Source: Streptomyces avermitilis MA-4680 = NBRC 14893
Lineage (GTDB): Bacteria > Actinomycetota > Actinomycetes > Streptomycetales > Streptomycetaceae
Assembly (NCBI RefSeq): GCF_000009765.2
Contig: NC_003155.5
Location: forward strand, 6,820,001-6,884,000
Length of the DNA: 64,000 bases
Reading direction: 5' to 3'
The notes beneath the pieces are model-generated. The model searched no databases. It worked only from the letters and a program-made list of their open reading frames with translations, and was not told the DNA's origin. Of the stretch, positions 40,373 through 49,555 are shown piece by piece (within the stretch, counting starts at the first letter, position 1; every line of letters begins with the position of its first letter). The position numbers were made by a program, and so were the translations under genes.

Positions 40373-41293
40373 ATGACGGCGTCGAACCCTTCTCGCGACG
40401 AGTCCTCGTTCCGCCCCGGCGGTCGGCCGCCACGGGCCGTTCCCCTCGACAGTACGGCGCAACTCATGAACGCGATCAGCAGTCAGCTCGGCAGTCAGCT
40501 CAGTCTCGTCTCGCTCAACGGTGCCCGTCGGCCGGCGCCGCCCGCGCTCGTCCTCGTGGGCCACGGCAGCCGCGACCCGCGCGCCCTCAGCACCGTCCGC
40601 ACCCTGATCGACCGGGTCCGCGAACTGCGCCCGCACCTGCCCGTGCACCTGGGCCACATCGAGCTGAACGAGCCCCTGCTGCCCGACACGCTCGCGGCTC
40701 TTCAGGACGACAGCCGGGCAGTCCTCGTACCGCTGCTGCTCAGCCGGGGCTACCACGTCAAGCAGGACATCCCCGACGCCGCGGCCGCCGCCACCCGGGT
40801 GCGCACCCATGTCGCCGCCCCGCTCGGCCCGCACCCCCTCCTCGTGGAGACCCTGCACGCCCGTCTGACCGAGGCCGGCTGGCGCACGCGGATGAGCGAC
40901 TCGGCCCGCCGGGCGAGCGCTGTCGTACTCGCCGCCGCCGGGTCCCGCGACCCGGAGTCGGCCGTCGACACCCGCCGTATCGCCCAGCTCCTCGCCGAAC
41001 GCCTCGGCGTTCCCGTCGTCCCCGCCTACGCCTCCGCGGCCGCGCCCACGGTGCCCGCCGCCCTGCGCGCCCTCGCCGCCCGCGGCCGCCACCGGGTCGC
41101 CGTCGCCTCGTACTTCACCGCCCCGGGCCGCTTCGCCACGGCGTGCGCCGAGGCCGCGCCCTGGATCGCCGCCGCCCCGCTCGGAGCCCACCCGGCGATG
41201 GCCCGCCTCGTCCTGCACCGCTACGACCAGACCCTCGCCGCCACCGGATCCGCCACCGGCCCCGCGTCCGTGCCGGCCCTGGCCACGGCCTGA
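40373..41293 (+). CDS. Sirohydrochlorin chelatase-like (CbiX) protein
   Basis: The 306-residue protein is a tandem two-domain CbiX/SirB chelatase. The first half has PALVLVGHGSRDPRALSTVR (metal-binding His), LGHIELNEPLLPDTLAAL and VLVPLLLSRGYHVKQDIPDA with a second His. The second half has VVLAAAGSRDPESAVDTRRI and VAVASYFTAPGRFATACAEA, in which the equivalent His residues are Ala and Phe, so only the N-terminal site looks able to bind metal. Inserting ferrous iron into sirohydrochlorin gives siroheme, the cofactor of NirB encoded at 27.4-30.0 kb. The first 50 residues are a disordered extension. Confidence 0.85.
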   Translation: MTASNPSRDESSFRPGGRPPRAVPLDSTAQLMNAISSQLGSQLSLVSLNGARRPAPPALVLVGHGSRDPRALSTVRTLIDRVRELRPHLPVHLGHIELNEPLLPDTLAALQDDSRAVLVPLLLSRGYHVKQDIPDAAAAATRVRTHVAAPLGPHPLLVETLHARLTEAGWRTRMSDSARRASAVVLAAAGSRDPESAVDTRRIAQLLAERLGVPVVPAYASAAAPTVPAALRALAARGRHRVAVASYFTAPGRFATACAEAAPWIAAAPLGAHPAMARLVLHRYDQTLAATGSATGPASVPALATA

Positions 41294-41342
41294 AACGGAC
41301 GCTGACGTCCCGATTGTCACTGCCTGCGTCTAGTGTCGGGGC

Positions 41343-42695
41343 ATGGAAGGCACCACGCCCGGGACCCCGCAGGCATACGAGGACTACGAGGAAACCGTCT
41401 CGTACGAGGACGCCGTCACGCGCGTCGGCTACGACGAGAGCGCTGTCGAGCGCTGGGCCGTGGAGCCCGACAAACGGCCCGGGCGCACCGCCTTCCAGCG
41501 TGACCGCGCGCGCGTGCTGCACTCCTCCGCGCTGCGCCGTCTCGCCGGCAAGACCCAGGTCGTCACCCCGGGCACCCGCAGTCGCGCCTGGGACGCCAGC
41601 CCGCGCACCCGGCTGACCCACTCCCTGGAGTGCGCCCAGGTCGGCCGGGAGCTGGGCGCCGCCCTCGGCTGCGACCCCGACCTCGTCGAAGCGGCCTGCC
41701 TCTCCCACGACCTCGGCCACCCGCCCTTCGGGCACAACGGCGAACAGGCGCTCAACGAATTCGCCGAGGACTGCGGCGGCTTCGAGGGCAACGCGCAGTC
41801 TCTGCGGCTGCTGGCCCGCATCGAGCCCAAGCGTTTCGTCCGGTCCGAGGGCTCGGGCGAGCTGGTGAGCGTCGGGCTCAACCTCACCCGCGCCGCCCTC
41901 GACGCCGCCACCAAGTACCCCTGGCCGCGTCGCGCCCACCCCACGGACCCCACGTCACCGAAGTTCGGGGTCTACGAGGACGACCGCCCCGTCTTCGACT
42001 GGATCCGCAAGGGCGCCCCCGGCCACCGCACCTGCTTCGAGGCCCAGGTCATGGACTGGGCCGACGACGTGGCGTACTCGGTGCACGACGTCGAGGACGG
42101 CCTGCACGCCGGCCACATCGACCCCAACTGTCTGCACGCCGAGCCCGAGCGGCAGGCGGTCTTCGCCGTCGCCATCGGCCGGTACGTGCCCGCCGACACC
42201 GACCCCGCCGAGCTGGCCGAGGCCCTCGACCGGCTCCTCGACCAGGAGTGGTGGCCGCACGGCTACGACGGGTCGGCCGTCGCCCAGGCCCGGCTGAAGG
42301 ACGCCACCAGCCAGCTCATCGGCCGCTTCTGCCTGGCGGCGGAGGGCGCGACCCGGGCGGCGTACGGCAGCGGCCGCCTGACGAGATACGCGGCCGAACT
42401 CGTCGTACCGCGCGCGGCCCGTCTGGAGTGCGCGGTCCTCAAGGCGGTCGCCGACTGGTACGTCATGCAGCGCGCCGAACAGGAGCGGCTCCGCGCCGAT
42501 CAGCGTGTCGTCGTCGCCGAGCTGGCCGAGGCGCTCACCGCCCGCGCGCCGGAGGGGCTCGACCCGCAGTTCTGGGCGCTGTTCGACGAGGCGGCGGACG
42601 ACCGGGCACGCAAGCGGGTGATAGTCGACCAGATCGCCTCACTGACCGACGTCGCGGCACGGTCGCTGCACGCGAGGCTCACGGGGCATCTGTGA
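41343..42695 (+). CDS. dgt: Deoxyguanosinetriphosphate triphosphohydrolase-like protein
   Basis: The 450-residue protein carries the HD-domain dNTPase signature: [38 protein letters not shown] and [18 protein letters not shown] with the HD pair near residues 122-123. [19 protein letters not shown] gives the last metal Asp. The length fits the family. Members cleave dGTP or other dNTPs to the nucleoside and triphosphate and control nucleotide pools. dnaG lies two genes downstream on the same strand, a conserved actinobacterial neighbourhood as I recall it. Confidence 0.94.
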
Positions 42696-42849
42696 CCTGG
42701 GGGACCCCAGGAGGTCTCTGGGTGCTCCTGCCGCCGTGAAATCGGTGTCAGTGTGACCCAGCGTGGCCTGATCGGGCCACTCCCTCTTCCCCCATCACGC
42801 TGCGTGCGGGACGCTCGCATGTGGCGACATCCTTACGAGGAGGAATCAA

Positions 42850-44115
42850 GTGGTCGACGCGGATCAGACATTCGTCATCGTCGGAGGAGGTCTGGCCGGC
42901 GCGAAGGCGGCCGAGACGCTCCGCGCGGAGGGGTTCACCGGGCGGGTGATACTGATCTGTGACGAGCGTGACCACCCGTACGAGCGCCCACCGCTGTCCA
43001 AGGGGTATCTGCTCGGCAAGGAGGAGCGCGACAGCGTCTTCGTCCACGAACCCGCCTGGTACGCGCGGAACGACATCGAGCTGCACCTCGGCCAGACCGT
43101 CGACGCGGTCGACCGCGCCGCGAAGACGGTCCGCTTCGGCGACGACGGCACCCTGGTGCACTACGACAAGCTGCTCCTCGCCACCGGCGCCGAGCCCCGC
43201 CGCCTCGACATCCCGGGCACGGACCTCGCCGGGGTCCACCATCTGCGACGCCTCGCCCACGCCGAGCGGCTCAAGGGCGTCCTCGCCGCCCTCGGCCGGG
43301 ACAACGGGCACCTCGTCATCGCGGGCGCCGGCTGGATCGGCCTGGAGGTCGCGGCGGCGGCCCGCGAGTACGGCGCGGAGGTCACCGTCGTCGAGCACGG
43401 GCCGACCCCGCTGCACGGCGTTCTCGGCCCCGAGCTGGGCCAGGTCTTCGCCGAGCTGCACCGTGAACACGGCGTCCGCTTCCACTTCGGCGTCCGGCTG
43501 ACCGAGATCGTCGGGCAGGACGGCATGGTGCTGGCCGCGCGTACGGACGACGGCGAGGAGCACCCGGCGCACGACGTGCTCGCCGCGATCGGCGCCGCCC
43601 CGCGCACCGGTCTCGCCGAGGCCGCGGGCCTGACGCTCGCCGACCGCGCCCACGGCGGCGGTATCGCGGTCGACGGGCGGCTGCGCACCTCCGACCCCGA
43701 CATCTACGCCGCCGGCGACGTCGCCGCCTTCCACCACCCCCTCTTCGACACCCGGCTGCGCGTCGAACACTGGGCCAACGCGCTCAACGGCGGGCCGGCG
43801 GCGGCGCGCGCGATGCTCGGCCGCGACCTCACGTACGACCGGATGCCGTACTTCTTCTCCGACCAGTACGACCTGGGGATGGAGTACTCGGGCTGGGCAC
43901 CCCCGGGGACGTACGACCAGGTGGTGATCCGCGGGGACGCGGGCAAGCGGCAGTTCATCGCGTTCTGGGTGAAGGAGGGGCGGGTGCTGGCCGGGATGAA
44001 CGTGAATGTGTGGGACGTCACGGAGCCGATCCAGGCCCTGATCCGCTCCGGAACCCCGGTGGACACGGAGGCCCTGGCAAACCCGCACGTCCCACTGGAG
44101 ACCCTGACCCCCTGA
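42850..44115 (+). CDS. NAD(P)/FAD-dependent ferredoxin reductase-like oxidoreductase
   Basis: The GTG at 42850 has AGGAGGA upstream. The 421-residue protein has an FAD motif (FVIVGGGLAGAKAAETLRAE), RPPLSKGYLLGKEERDSVFV, a central NAD-binding motif (LVIAGAGWIGLEVAAAAREY) and IYAAGDVAAFHHPLF. RVEHWANALNGGPAAARAML and the C-terminal reductase dimerisation domain follow. It belongs to the rubredoxin/putidaredoxin-reductase group that passes electrons to ferredoxin and on to P450s. No ferredoxin or P450 is adjacent, so its partner is unknown. Confidence 0.93.
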   Translation: MVDADQTFVIVGGGLAGAKAAETLRAEGFTGRVILICDERDHPYERPPLSKGYLLGKEERDSVFVHEPAWYARNDIELHLGQTVDAVDRAAKTVRFGDDGTLVHYDKLLLATGAEPRRLDIPGTDLAGVHHLRRLAHAERLKGVLAALGRDNGHLVIAGAGWIGLEVAAAAREYGAEVTVVEHGPTPLHGVLGPELGQVFAELHREHGVRFHFGVRLTEIVGQDGMVLAARTDDGEEHPAHDVLAAIGAAPRTGLAEAAGLTLADRAHGGGIAVDGRLRTSDPDIYAAGDVAAFHHPLFDTRLRVEHWANALNGGPAAARAMLGRDLTYDRMPYFFSDQYDLGMEYSGWAPPGTYDQVVIRGDAGKRQFIAFWVKEGRVLAGMNVNVWDVTEPIQALIRSGTPVDTEALANPHVPLETLTP

Positions 44116-44220
44116 CACAGGACCGCGCCCTGGGAACCCGTCGCGCCCTGGGGTCCGGGCCCCGGCCGCGTCGCGGAGACCCCGGCCGCGACGCGGAGCG
44201 GAGACCCCGACTGCGCCCCG

Positions 44221-44380
44221 GAGCCGGCGGTCCGCCTCCGTGCTGTGGTTCCCCGGGGGCGGCGCGTCCGACGGTGGCTGTGCGGCGAGCAGCGCCTGGG
44301 ACCCCCCGGCGTGGAGGTCGTCGTGTCCCCGAGCCGCGGTCCGCCTCCGTCCTGTGATTCTGGGGGGCGGCGCGTCCGAC
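44221..44380. repeat. Two imperfect ~50-bp copies upstream of dnaG
   Basis: The segment 44221-44272 (GAGCCGGCGGTCCGCCTCCG...GGCGCGTCCGAC) recurs at 44331-44380 with a handful of differences. The 344-base gap from 44116 to 44459 has no coding potential that I trust. Both copies are GC-rich and could fold, but the role is unknown. Confidence 0.8.
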
Positions 44381-44423
44381 AGCCGCTGCGCGGTGGGCCG
44401 CCCCCGGTCGGGAGGGCCGTCGC

Positions 44424-44453
44424 GTCAGGAGTGTCGGTGCGCCCCCGTAGAAT
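44424..44453 (+). promoter_or_regulatory. Candidate leaderless promoter of dnaG
   Basis: TAGAAT at 44448-44453 ends six bases before the GTG start codon, and GTCAGG at 44424-44429 sits 18 bases upstream as a -35. No Shine-Dalgarno sequence precedes the start. Transcription would begin at about the GTG itself. Confidence 0.6.
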
Positions 44454-44459
44454 TCACGC

Positions 44460-46358
44460 GTGGCAGGACGGATCAACGACGAGGACGTGAAGGCGGTTCG
44501 GGACGCGGTCCCGATCGACGCCGTCGTCTCCGAGTACCTCCAGCTGCGGAACGCGGGCGGCGGCAACCTGAAGGGCCTGTGCCCGTTCCACGACGAGAAG
44601 TCACCGTCCTTCCAGGTCAGCCCGAGCAAGGGACTCTTCCACTGCTTCGGCTGCCAGGAGGGCGGCGACACCATCACGTTCGTGATGAAGGTCGACCACC
44701 TCACCTTCTCGGAGGTGGTCGAGCGCCTCGCCGCCCAGGCCGGCATCACCCTGCGCTACGAGGAGGGCGGATACAACCCCTCCCACCAGCGCGGCGAGCG
44801 CATCCGCCTGGTCGAGGCCCACAAGATCGCCGCCCAGTTCTACATCGAGCAGCTCGACACCGGCTCCGAGGCCGACACGGGCCGCAAGTTCCTCGCCGAG
44901 CGCGGCTTCGACCAGGCCGCCGCCGCACACTTCGGCGTCGGCTACAGCCCCCAGGGCTGGGACCACCTCACCCGCTATCTCCGCGGCAAGGGCTTCACCG
45001 ACAAGGAGCTGCTCCTCTCCGGCCTCTCCCAGGAAGGCCGCCGCGGCCCCATCGACCGCTTCCGCGGCCGGCTGATGTGGCCGATCCGCGACATCGGCGG
45101 CGACGTGGTCGGCTTCGGCGCGAGAAAGCTGTACGAGTCCGACAACGGACCCAAGTACCTCAACACCCCCGACACCGCGATCTACCGGAAGTCCCAGGTC
45201 CTCTACGGCATCGACCTCGCCAAGAAGGACATCGCCAAGGTCAGCCGGGCGGTCGTGGTCGAGGGCTACACGGACGTCATGGCCTGCCACCTGGCCGGCG
45301 TCACCACCGCGATCGCCACCTGCGGCACGGCCTTCGGCACCGACCACATCAAGATCCTCCGCCGGCTGCTGATGGACAACGGCAGCGCACGCGTGATCTT
45401 CACCTTCGACGGCGACGCGGCGGGCCAGAAGGCCGCCCTGCGCGCCTTCGAGGACGACCAGAAGTTCGCCGCCGAGACCTACATCGCCATCGCACCCGAC
45501 GGCATGGACCCCTGCGAGCTGCGCCTCGCGAAGGGCGACGAGGCGGTCGCCGACCTGGTCGAACCCCGTACGCCGCTCTTCGAGTTCGCGCTGCGCCAGA
45601 TCGTCGCGCGCTACGACCTGGAGACCCCGGCGGGCCGCGCCGCCGCACTGGACGAGTCGGCGCCGATCGTGGCCCGCATCAAGAACAGCGGCGCCCAGCA
45701 CGAGGTCGCCGTCCAGCTCGCGGGCATGCTCGGCATCCTCGACACCCAGTTCGTGGTCAAGCGGGTCAGCCAGCTGGCGCGTTGGGCGCGCGACCGGGGC
45801 GGCAAGGGCCCCGCCCCCGCCCAGCAGCGCCCCCAGCAGTCGTACGCGGCCGTCCAGGTCCCCTCGGGCCCCGCCCTGCACCTCCGCAACCCCGTCTACG
45901 CCACCGAGCGCGAGCTGCTCAAACTCGCCCTCCAGCGCCCGGAGCTGGTCTCCCCGGCCTTCGACGCGTACGGGATCGACGAGTTCACCGCCCCGCAGTA
46001 CGCGGCCGTACGGGAGGCGATCATCGAGGCGGGCGGCGCGGAGTACGGCGTCCAGGACCCGCAGGAGTACCTGGTCCGCGTCCGTGAGGTCGCGCCGGAC
46101 GACACGGTGCGCGCCATGGTCACGGAGCTGGCCGTCGAGGCGATCATGCGCCGGACGGTCGACGAGGCGTACGCGGGCGACCAGCTGGTCACCGTGCGCC
46201 GCCGCGCGGTGGAGCGGCGCGTGCGCGAGGTCCAGGGCAGCCTGGCCCGCCTGAGCGCGGGCGGCGACCCCGCCCAGCTGGCCGCCGTGCAGAACGAGTT
46301 GTGGGTGCTCCAGCAGTACGACCAGGCGCTGCGCGAGCGAGGCGCCCAGGCGCTCTGA
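44460..46358 (+). CDS. dnaG: DNA primase
   Basis: The GTG start gives MAGRINDEDVKAVRDAVPID, a normal actinobacterial DnaG N-terminus. The zinc ribbon uses Cys41, His44, Cys62 and Cys65 (CPFHDEKSPS, then HCFGCQEGGD). The core has PIDRFRGRLMWPIRDI, VVVEGYTDVMACHLAGVTTA (the TOPRIM Glu) and VIFTFDGDAAGQKAALRAFE (the TOPRIM Asp pair). The C-terminal helicase-interaction domain begins near residue 450 after a Gln/Pro-rich linker. At 632 residues it is full-length. It makes RNA primers at the replication fork. Confidence 0.97.
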   Translation: MAGRINDEDVKAVRDAVPIDAVVSEYLQLRNAGGGNLKGLCPFHDEKSPSFQVSPSKGLFHCFGCQEGGDTITFVMKVDHLTFSEVVERLAAQAGITLRYEEGGYNPSHQRGERIRLVEAHKIAAQFYIEQLDTGSEADTGRKFLAERGFDQAAAAHFGVGYSPQGWDHLTRYLRGKGFTDKELLLSGLSQEGRRGPIDRFRGRLMWPIRDIGGDVVGFGARKLYESDNGPKYLNTPDTAIYRKSQVLYGIDLAKKDIAKVSRAVVVEGYTDVMACHLAGVTTAIATCGTAFGTDHIKILRRLLMDNGSARVIFTFDGDAAGQKAALRAFEDDQKFAAETYIAIAPDGMDPCELRLAKGDEAVADLVEPRTPLFEFALRQIVARYDLETPAGRAAALDESAPIVARIKNSGAQHEVAVQLAGMLGILDTQFVVKRVSQLARWARDRGGKGPAPAQQRPQQSYAAVQVPSGPALHLRNPVYATERELLKLALQRPELVSPAFDAYGIDEFTAPQYAAVREAIIEAGGAEYGVQDPQEYLVRVREVAPDDTVRAMVTELAVEAIMRRTVDEAYAGDQLVTVRRRAVERRVREVQGSLARLSAGGDPAQLAAVQNELWVLQQYDQALRERGAQAL

Positions 46359-46370
46359 CCGGGCCCGGCC

Positions 46371-47369
46371 TCAGACCTCCGGCCGCCCGTCGAACGTCGG
46401 CGCCACGGCCCGCACCAGCCGGTCCGCGAAGAGCTGCTCGTCGTCGGTGAACTGCGGATACTCCTTGACGAAGTGGTTCCACTCGACGTACCCGACCGCC
46501 TCCACCACGTCCTCCAGGAGGATCTTCTCGCGGAACGGGTAGGGCCACTCGCCCGAGAGCCGGAACACCTCGTGCAGCAGCTCGTACGGGAGCGGATGCC
46601 GCTCGGCCAGGAGGACGGCGTCGTACAGGTCCTTGCCCTGCGCGTACATGTCGTTGATCACCCACATGAGCTTCCAGGCCAGCGACAGCGCGGGCGTCGC
46701 CGCCTGCACGATCGCGCCGCCGGGCAGCTCCACCGGCTCGGCCGGCTCCGGCAGCCGCTCGTTGAAGACGAAGTCGAGCTGGACATGGCCGCCGGGCAGC
46801 CCCGGCGTGGACCAGGGCAGGACCATACGGCGGCCCGGCACCCGCTCATAGGTCCAGATGTCCTCCACCACCGCCCCCCGCGCCGAGATCCCCAGACGCG
46901 GCCCGCGCTCCGCGGCCAGCTCCTCGGCAGCCGCCGCGATCCCTTCGAGCATCCGGTCCGTGCGGCCGTCGCCGATCTTCCATGTGTGCGGTACGACGAC
47001 GAAGTCCAGGTCGCCGGGCTCGCGAGCGGCGTCGCCGAACCACGCCGACATCAGCACGCTGCCGCGCAGCACCAGCGCGTCGACCCAGGCCGAGTCGGCG
47101 ATCGCGGCCAGGACGAGCTCCAGGGCCCGGCGTCGCGCGGCCCGCCAGGCGTCGCCCCTGGTCGGGTCGGTGAAACCGGGGTCGGTCGCCCGGTAGGCGT
47201 TCTCGTACTGCTTCAGGGCCGGGTCGAAGACCGGGCGCTGCGTCACCTCGTCCGCGACCACCGGGCGCAGCGTCCGGGGCAGCTTCGCCGCCTCGCGGGT
47301 GGCGTCGTCCAACGGCACCCGCGGCAACTCACCGCTCGCCCAGCCGAAGCCCCGCCACGTCCCGCTCAT
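46371..47369 (-). CDS. Nucleotidyltransferase (AbiEii-like)
   Basis: The ATG at 47369 has AGGAGG about eight bases upstream and overlaps the stop of the preceding gene (ATGA). In the 332-residue protein, LVLRGSVLMSAWFGDAAREP followed by GDLDFVVVPH gives the G-S...D-x-D nucleotidyltransferase core. VQLDFVFNERLPEPAEPVEL adds the third acidic residue, and LSLAWKLMWVINDMYAQGKD-LYDAVLLAE is the helical part typical of AbiEii toxins. It is encoded in the usual order after a small partner, but that partner has no antitoxin winged-helix motif that I can see. The substrate is unknown. Confidence 0.83.
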   Translation of the reverse strand: MSGTWRGFGWASGELPRVPLDDATREAAKLPRTLRPVVADEVTQRPVFDPALKQYENAYRATDPGFTDPTRGDAWRAARRRALELVLAAIADSAWVDALVLRGSVLMSAWFGDAAREPGDLDFVVVPHTWKIGDGRTDRMLEGIAAAAEELAAERGPRLGISARGAVVEDIWTYERVPGRRMVLPWSTPGLPGGHVQLDFVFNERLPEPAEPVELPGGAIVQAATPALSLAWKLMWVINDMYAQGKDLYDAVLLAERHPLPYELLHEVFRLSGEWPYPFREKILLEDVVEAVGYVEWNHFVKEYPQFTDDEQLFADRLVRAVAPTFDGRPEV

Positions 47370-48082
47370 CCCCGCACCTCCTGCGGTACCGCTGTCGCTG
47401 CCCCTGTTGCTGCCGCTGCCGCTGCCGCCGTCCACCGGCCGCCGACTTCCTCGATCCACCCGTCGTCGACGGAGACATCACTGTCGAAGAGCACGAACTC
47501 CCGCTCCACATCGACCACTTCAAGCCCGTCCAGCTCCCGGAGCAACCGCTCCAGCGCCCGCCCGGCCCCCTCCGCGTCCACGCCCCGGCACCGCTGTGTC
47601 ACGAACCGCTCGTGCCACCCGCCGCCGTGCGCCCGCCGGGCGTTCCACGACAGATGCGCGCCGTGCGGGACGACCCGCGCCGCGAGCGCGCCGAGGTCGC
47701 TGCCGGCCGCCAGCAGCAGCTTCACATGATGCTCGAAGTACCGTTCCCCGCCGCACGGTTCGCGGGGCACCTCGGGCGCCCACGGCGTCGACTCGATCTT
47801 GACGCGGACGGGTTCGAAGCCGTCCGCCCGCAGCCGCGCCGTCACTTCGTCCGCCCGCGCGGATTCGTCGGCGTACGACGGGGAACCCGTCAGGGTGAGC
47901 ATGGGCTGCGAGGGCATCCGGCCCCGCGCCAGCACGATGTGCGTCAGCTTGAGACCGGCCGCGGCCGCCCAGCGGCTGAGCCGTCCGGACTCGGCGGCGC
48001 CGTCGCAGCGGACGGTCACGTGGGTTTCGTAGCGGGAACCGGGCACCTGGGGATCGTGCCAGATCAGGGCACGAACAAGCAC
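47366..48082 (-). CDS. Unknown protein with internally duplicated fold
   Basis: I do not recognise this 238-residue family. It appears to be two similar halves. ETHVTVRCDG...GLKLTHIVLARG...ARADEVTARLRADGFEPVRVKIE in the first half corresponds to EHHVKLLLAAG...GAHLSWNARRA...AGRALERLLRELDGLEVVDVERE in the second. Each half runs strand with His, helix, strand, helix, strand. The C-terminus is Ala/Thr-rich. The GTG start lies at the foot of a small hairpin. It is co-translated with the nucleotidyltransferase, so the two probably act together. Confidence 0.75.
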   Translation of the reverse strand: MLVRALIWHDPQVPGSRYETHVTVRCDGAAESGRLSRWAAAAGLKLTHIVLARGRMPSQPMLTLTGSPSYADESARADEVTARLRADGFEPVRVKIESTPWAPEVPREPCGGERYFEHHVKLLLAAGSDLGALAARVVPHGAHLSWNARRAHGGGWHERFVTQRCRGVDAEGAGRALERLLRELDGLEVVDVEREFVLFDSDVSVDDGWIEEVGGRWTAAAAAAATGAATAVPQEVRG

Positions 48083-48098
48083 TCGGGTTTCCCCCGAG
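48082..48098 (-). promoter_or_regulatory. Small hairpin abutting the GTG start at 48082
   Basis: On the minus strand CTCGGG-GGAAA-CCCGAG forms a six-bp stem whose base overlaps the first base of the start codon; the GGGGGA in it is the only ribosome-site-like sequence. It could limit translation of the two-gene unit. The rest of the 264 bases up to 48346 holds the upstream region of the sigma gene, without a clear promoter. Confidence 0.45.
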
Positions 48099-48346
48099 GG
48101 TCAGCACGTGGTCACGGAACGGACGCAAAAAGTCACCGCACGCCCCTCGTGGCGGCGATGTGTCGTACTCCACACTGGGTTCCGGTGCCTGAGTCCTCGG
48201 AGCGCGGCCGGCCCGCCCACAGCGGGTCCCACACCCCCGCGGTTCCGCTCAACGACTACGGGATGGTCGGCGGTGAGGCCGTCGACCCCATCCCCGACGT
48301 ACCGCTGCCGCATCTCCCAGCAGCGACATTCCTGGAGGTCGCCCCC

Positions 48347-49516
48347 GTGCAGACCCAGACCCTCGCCCAGACCGACATCAGTGCCGAAAACGCGGAGCCG
48401 GACGCGGAGACCGACGTCATCGCGGCGGTACCCGCGCAGAGCCGGGCCGCGCACCACCCCGAGACGGAGACGGAGCCCACGGCCCCGCCCGAGCCGGACG
48501 AGCCGCCGGCCGGCGCGGTGGAGAGCGTCGACGTCGTGGAGACGGTCGAGCTCGTCGAGGCACCGGAGCCGCCCGCGCCGCGCGCCCGCAGCAACGACAC
48601 CGGTGGCCCTTCCTCCGACCTGTTCCGCCAGTACCTGCGCGAGATCGGCCGCATCCCGCTGCTCACGGCCGCCGAGGAGGTCGAGCTCGCCCGCCGCGTC
48701 GAGGCCGGCCTGTTCGCCGAGGAGAAGCTGAGCAGCACCCCCGATCTCGACTCCCAACTCGGCCTGGATCTCGACAAGCTGGTCGTCATGGGCCGGATGG
48801 CCAAGCGCCGTCTGATCGAGGCCAACCTGCGGCTCGTCGTCTCCGTCGCCAAGCGGTACGTGGGCCGCGGCCTGACCATGCTCGACCTCGTCCAGGAGGG
48901 AAACCTGGGCCTGATCAGGGCAGTCGAGAAGTTCGACTACGCGCGCGGCTACAAGTTCTCGACGTACGCGACCTGGTGGATCCGCCAGGCCATGTCCCGC
49001 GCCCTCGCCGACCAGGCCCGCACCATCCGGGTCCCCGTCCATGTCGTCGAGCTGATCAACCGCGTGGTCCGCGTCCAGCGCCGCATGCTCCAGGAACGGG
49101 GCTACGAGCCGACCCCGGAAGAGGTCGCCGCCCACCTCGACCTGCCGGGCGAACGCGTCAGCGAGGTACTGCGCCTCGCCCAGGAACCGGTGTCGTTGCA
49201 CGCCCCGGTGGGCGAGGAGGACGACGTGGCCCTCGGCGACCTGATCGAGGACGGCGATGCCACGTCACCCGTGGAGTCGGCCGCGTTCCTGCTGCTCAGG
49301 GAGCATCTGGACGCGGTCCTGTCGACGCTCGGCGAGCGGGAGCGGAAGGTCGTCCAGCTCCGCTACGGGCTGGCCGACGGCCGCCCCCGCACACTGGAGG
49401 AGATCGGGCGCATCTTCGGCGTCACGCGTGAACGCATCCGCCAGATCGAGTCGAAGACCCTGAACAAACTCCGCGACCACGCGTTCGCGGACCAGCTGCG
49501 GGGCTACCTGGACTGA
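48347..49516 (+). CDS. hrdA: RNA polymerase sigma factor, HrdA-like group 2 sigma-70
   Basis: The frame is open upstream, but the GTG at 48347 (MQTQTLAQTD) has GGAGG eight bases away, giving 389 residues. An acidic, Pro-rich N-terminus of about 95 residues precedes region 1.2 (DLFRQYLREIGRIPLLTAAE). Region 2 has ANLRLVVSVAKRYVGRGLTM, LDLVQEGNLGLIRAVEKFDY and RGYKFSTYATWWIRQAMSRA. Region 4 has LEEIGRIFGVTRERIRQIES. All are near-consensus for primary-type sigma factors. Region 1.1 is not evident, so it is a non-essential HrdB paralogue. The name hrdA is based on its place near dnaG as I recall it in Streptomyces. Confidence 0.85.
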   Translation: MQTQTLAQTDISAENAEPDAETDVIAAVPAQSRAAHHPETETEPTAPPEPDEPPAGAVESVDVVETVELVEAPEPPAPRARSNDTGGPSSDLFRQYLREIGRIPLLTAAEEVELARRVEAGLFAEEKLSSTPDLDSQLGLDLDKLVVMGRMAKRRLIEANLRLVVSVAKRYVGRGLTMLDLVQEGNLGLIRAVEKFDYARGYKFSTYATWWIRQAMSRALADQARTIRVPVHVVELINRVVRVQRRMLQERGYEPTPEEVAAHLDLPGERVSEVLRLAQEPVSLHAPVGEEDDVALGDLIEDGDATSPVESAAFLLLREHLDAVLSTLGERERKVVQLRYGLADGRPRTLEEIGRIFGVTRERIRQIESKTLNKLRDHAFADQLRGYLD

Positions 49517-49518
49517 AA

Positions 49519-49542
49519 GGGGGCCGCCGTGCGGCGGCCCCC
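49519..49542. terminator. Bidirectional terminator after hrdA
   Basis: GGGGGCCGCCG at 49519-49529 pairs perfectly with CGGCGGCCCCC at 49532-49542. The stem sits three bases after the sigma stop codon and just before the convergent ABC gene end. Confidence 0.85.
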
Positions 49543-49555
49543 TCGGCCCAGGAGG

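Noticed and set aside
48185..48346. Upstream GTG (48185) or ATG (48158) start for the sigma factor
   Set aside because: Neither has a Shine-Dalgarno sequence, whereas the GTG at 48347 has GGAGG at eight bases.
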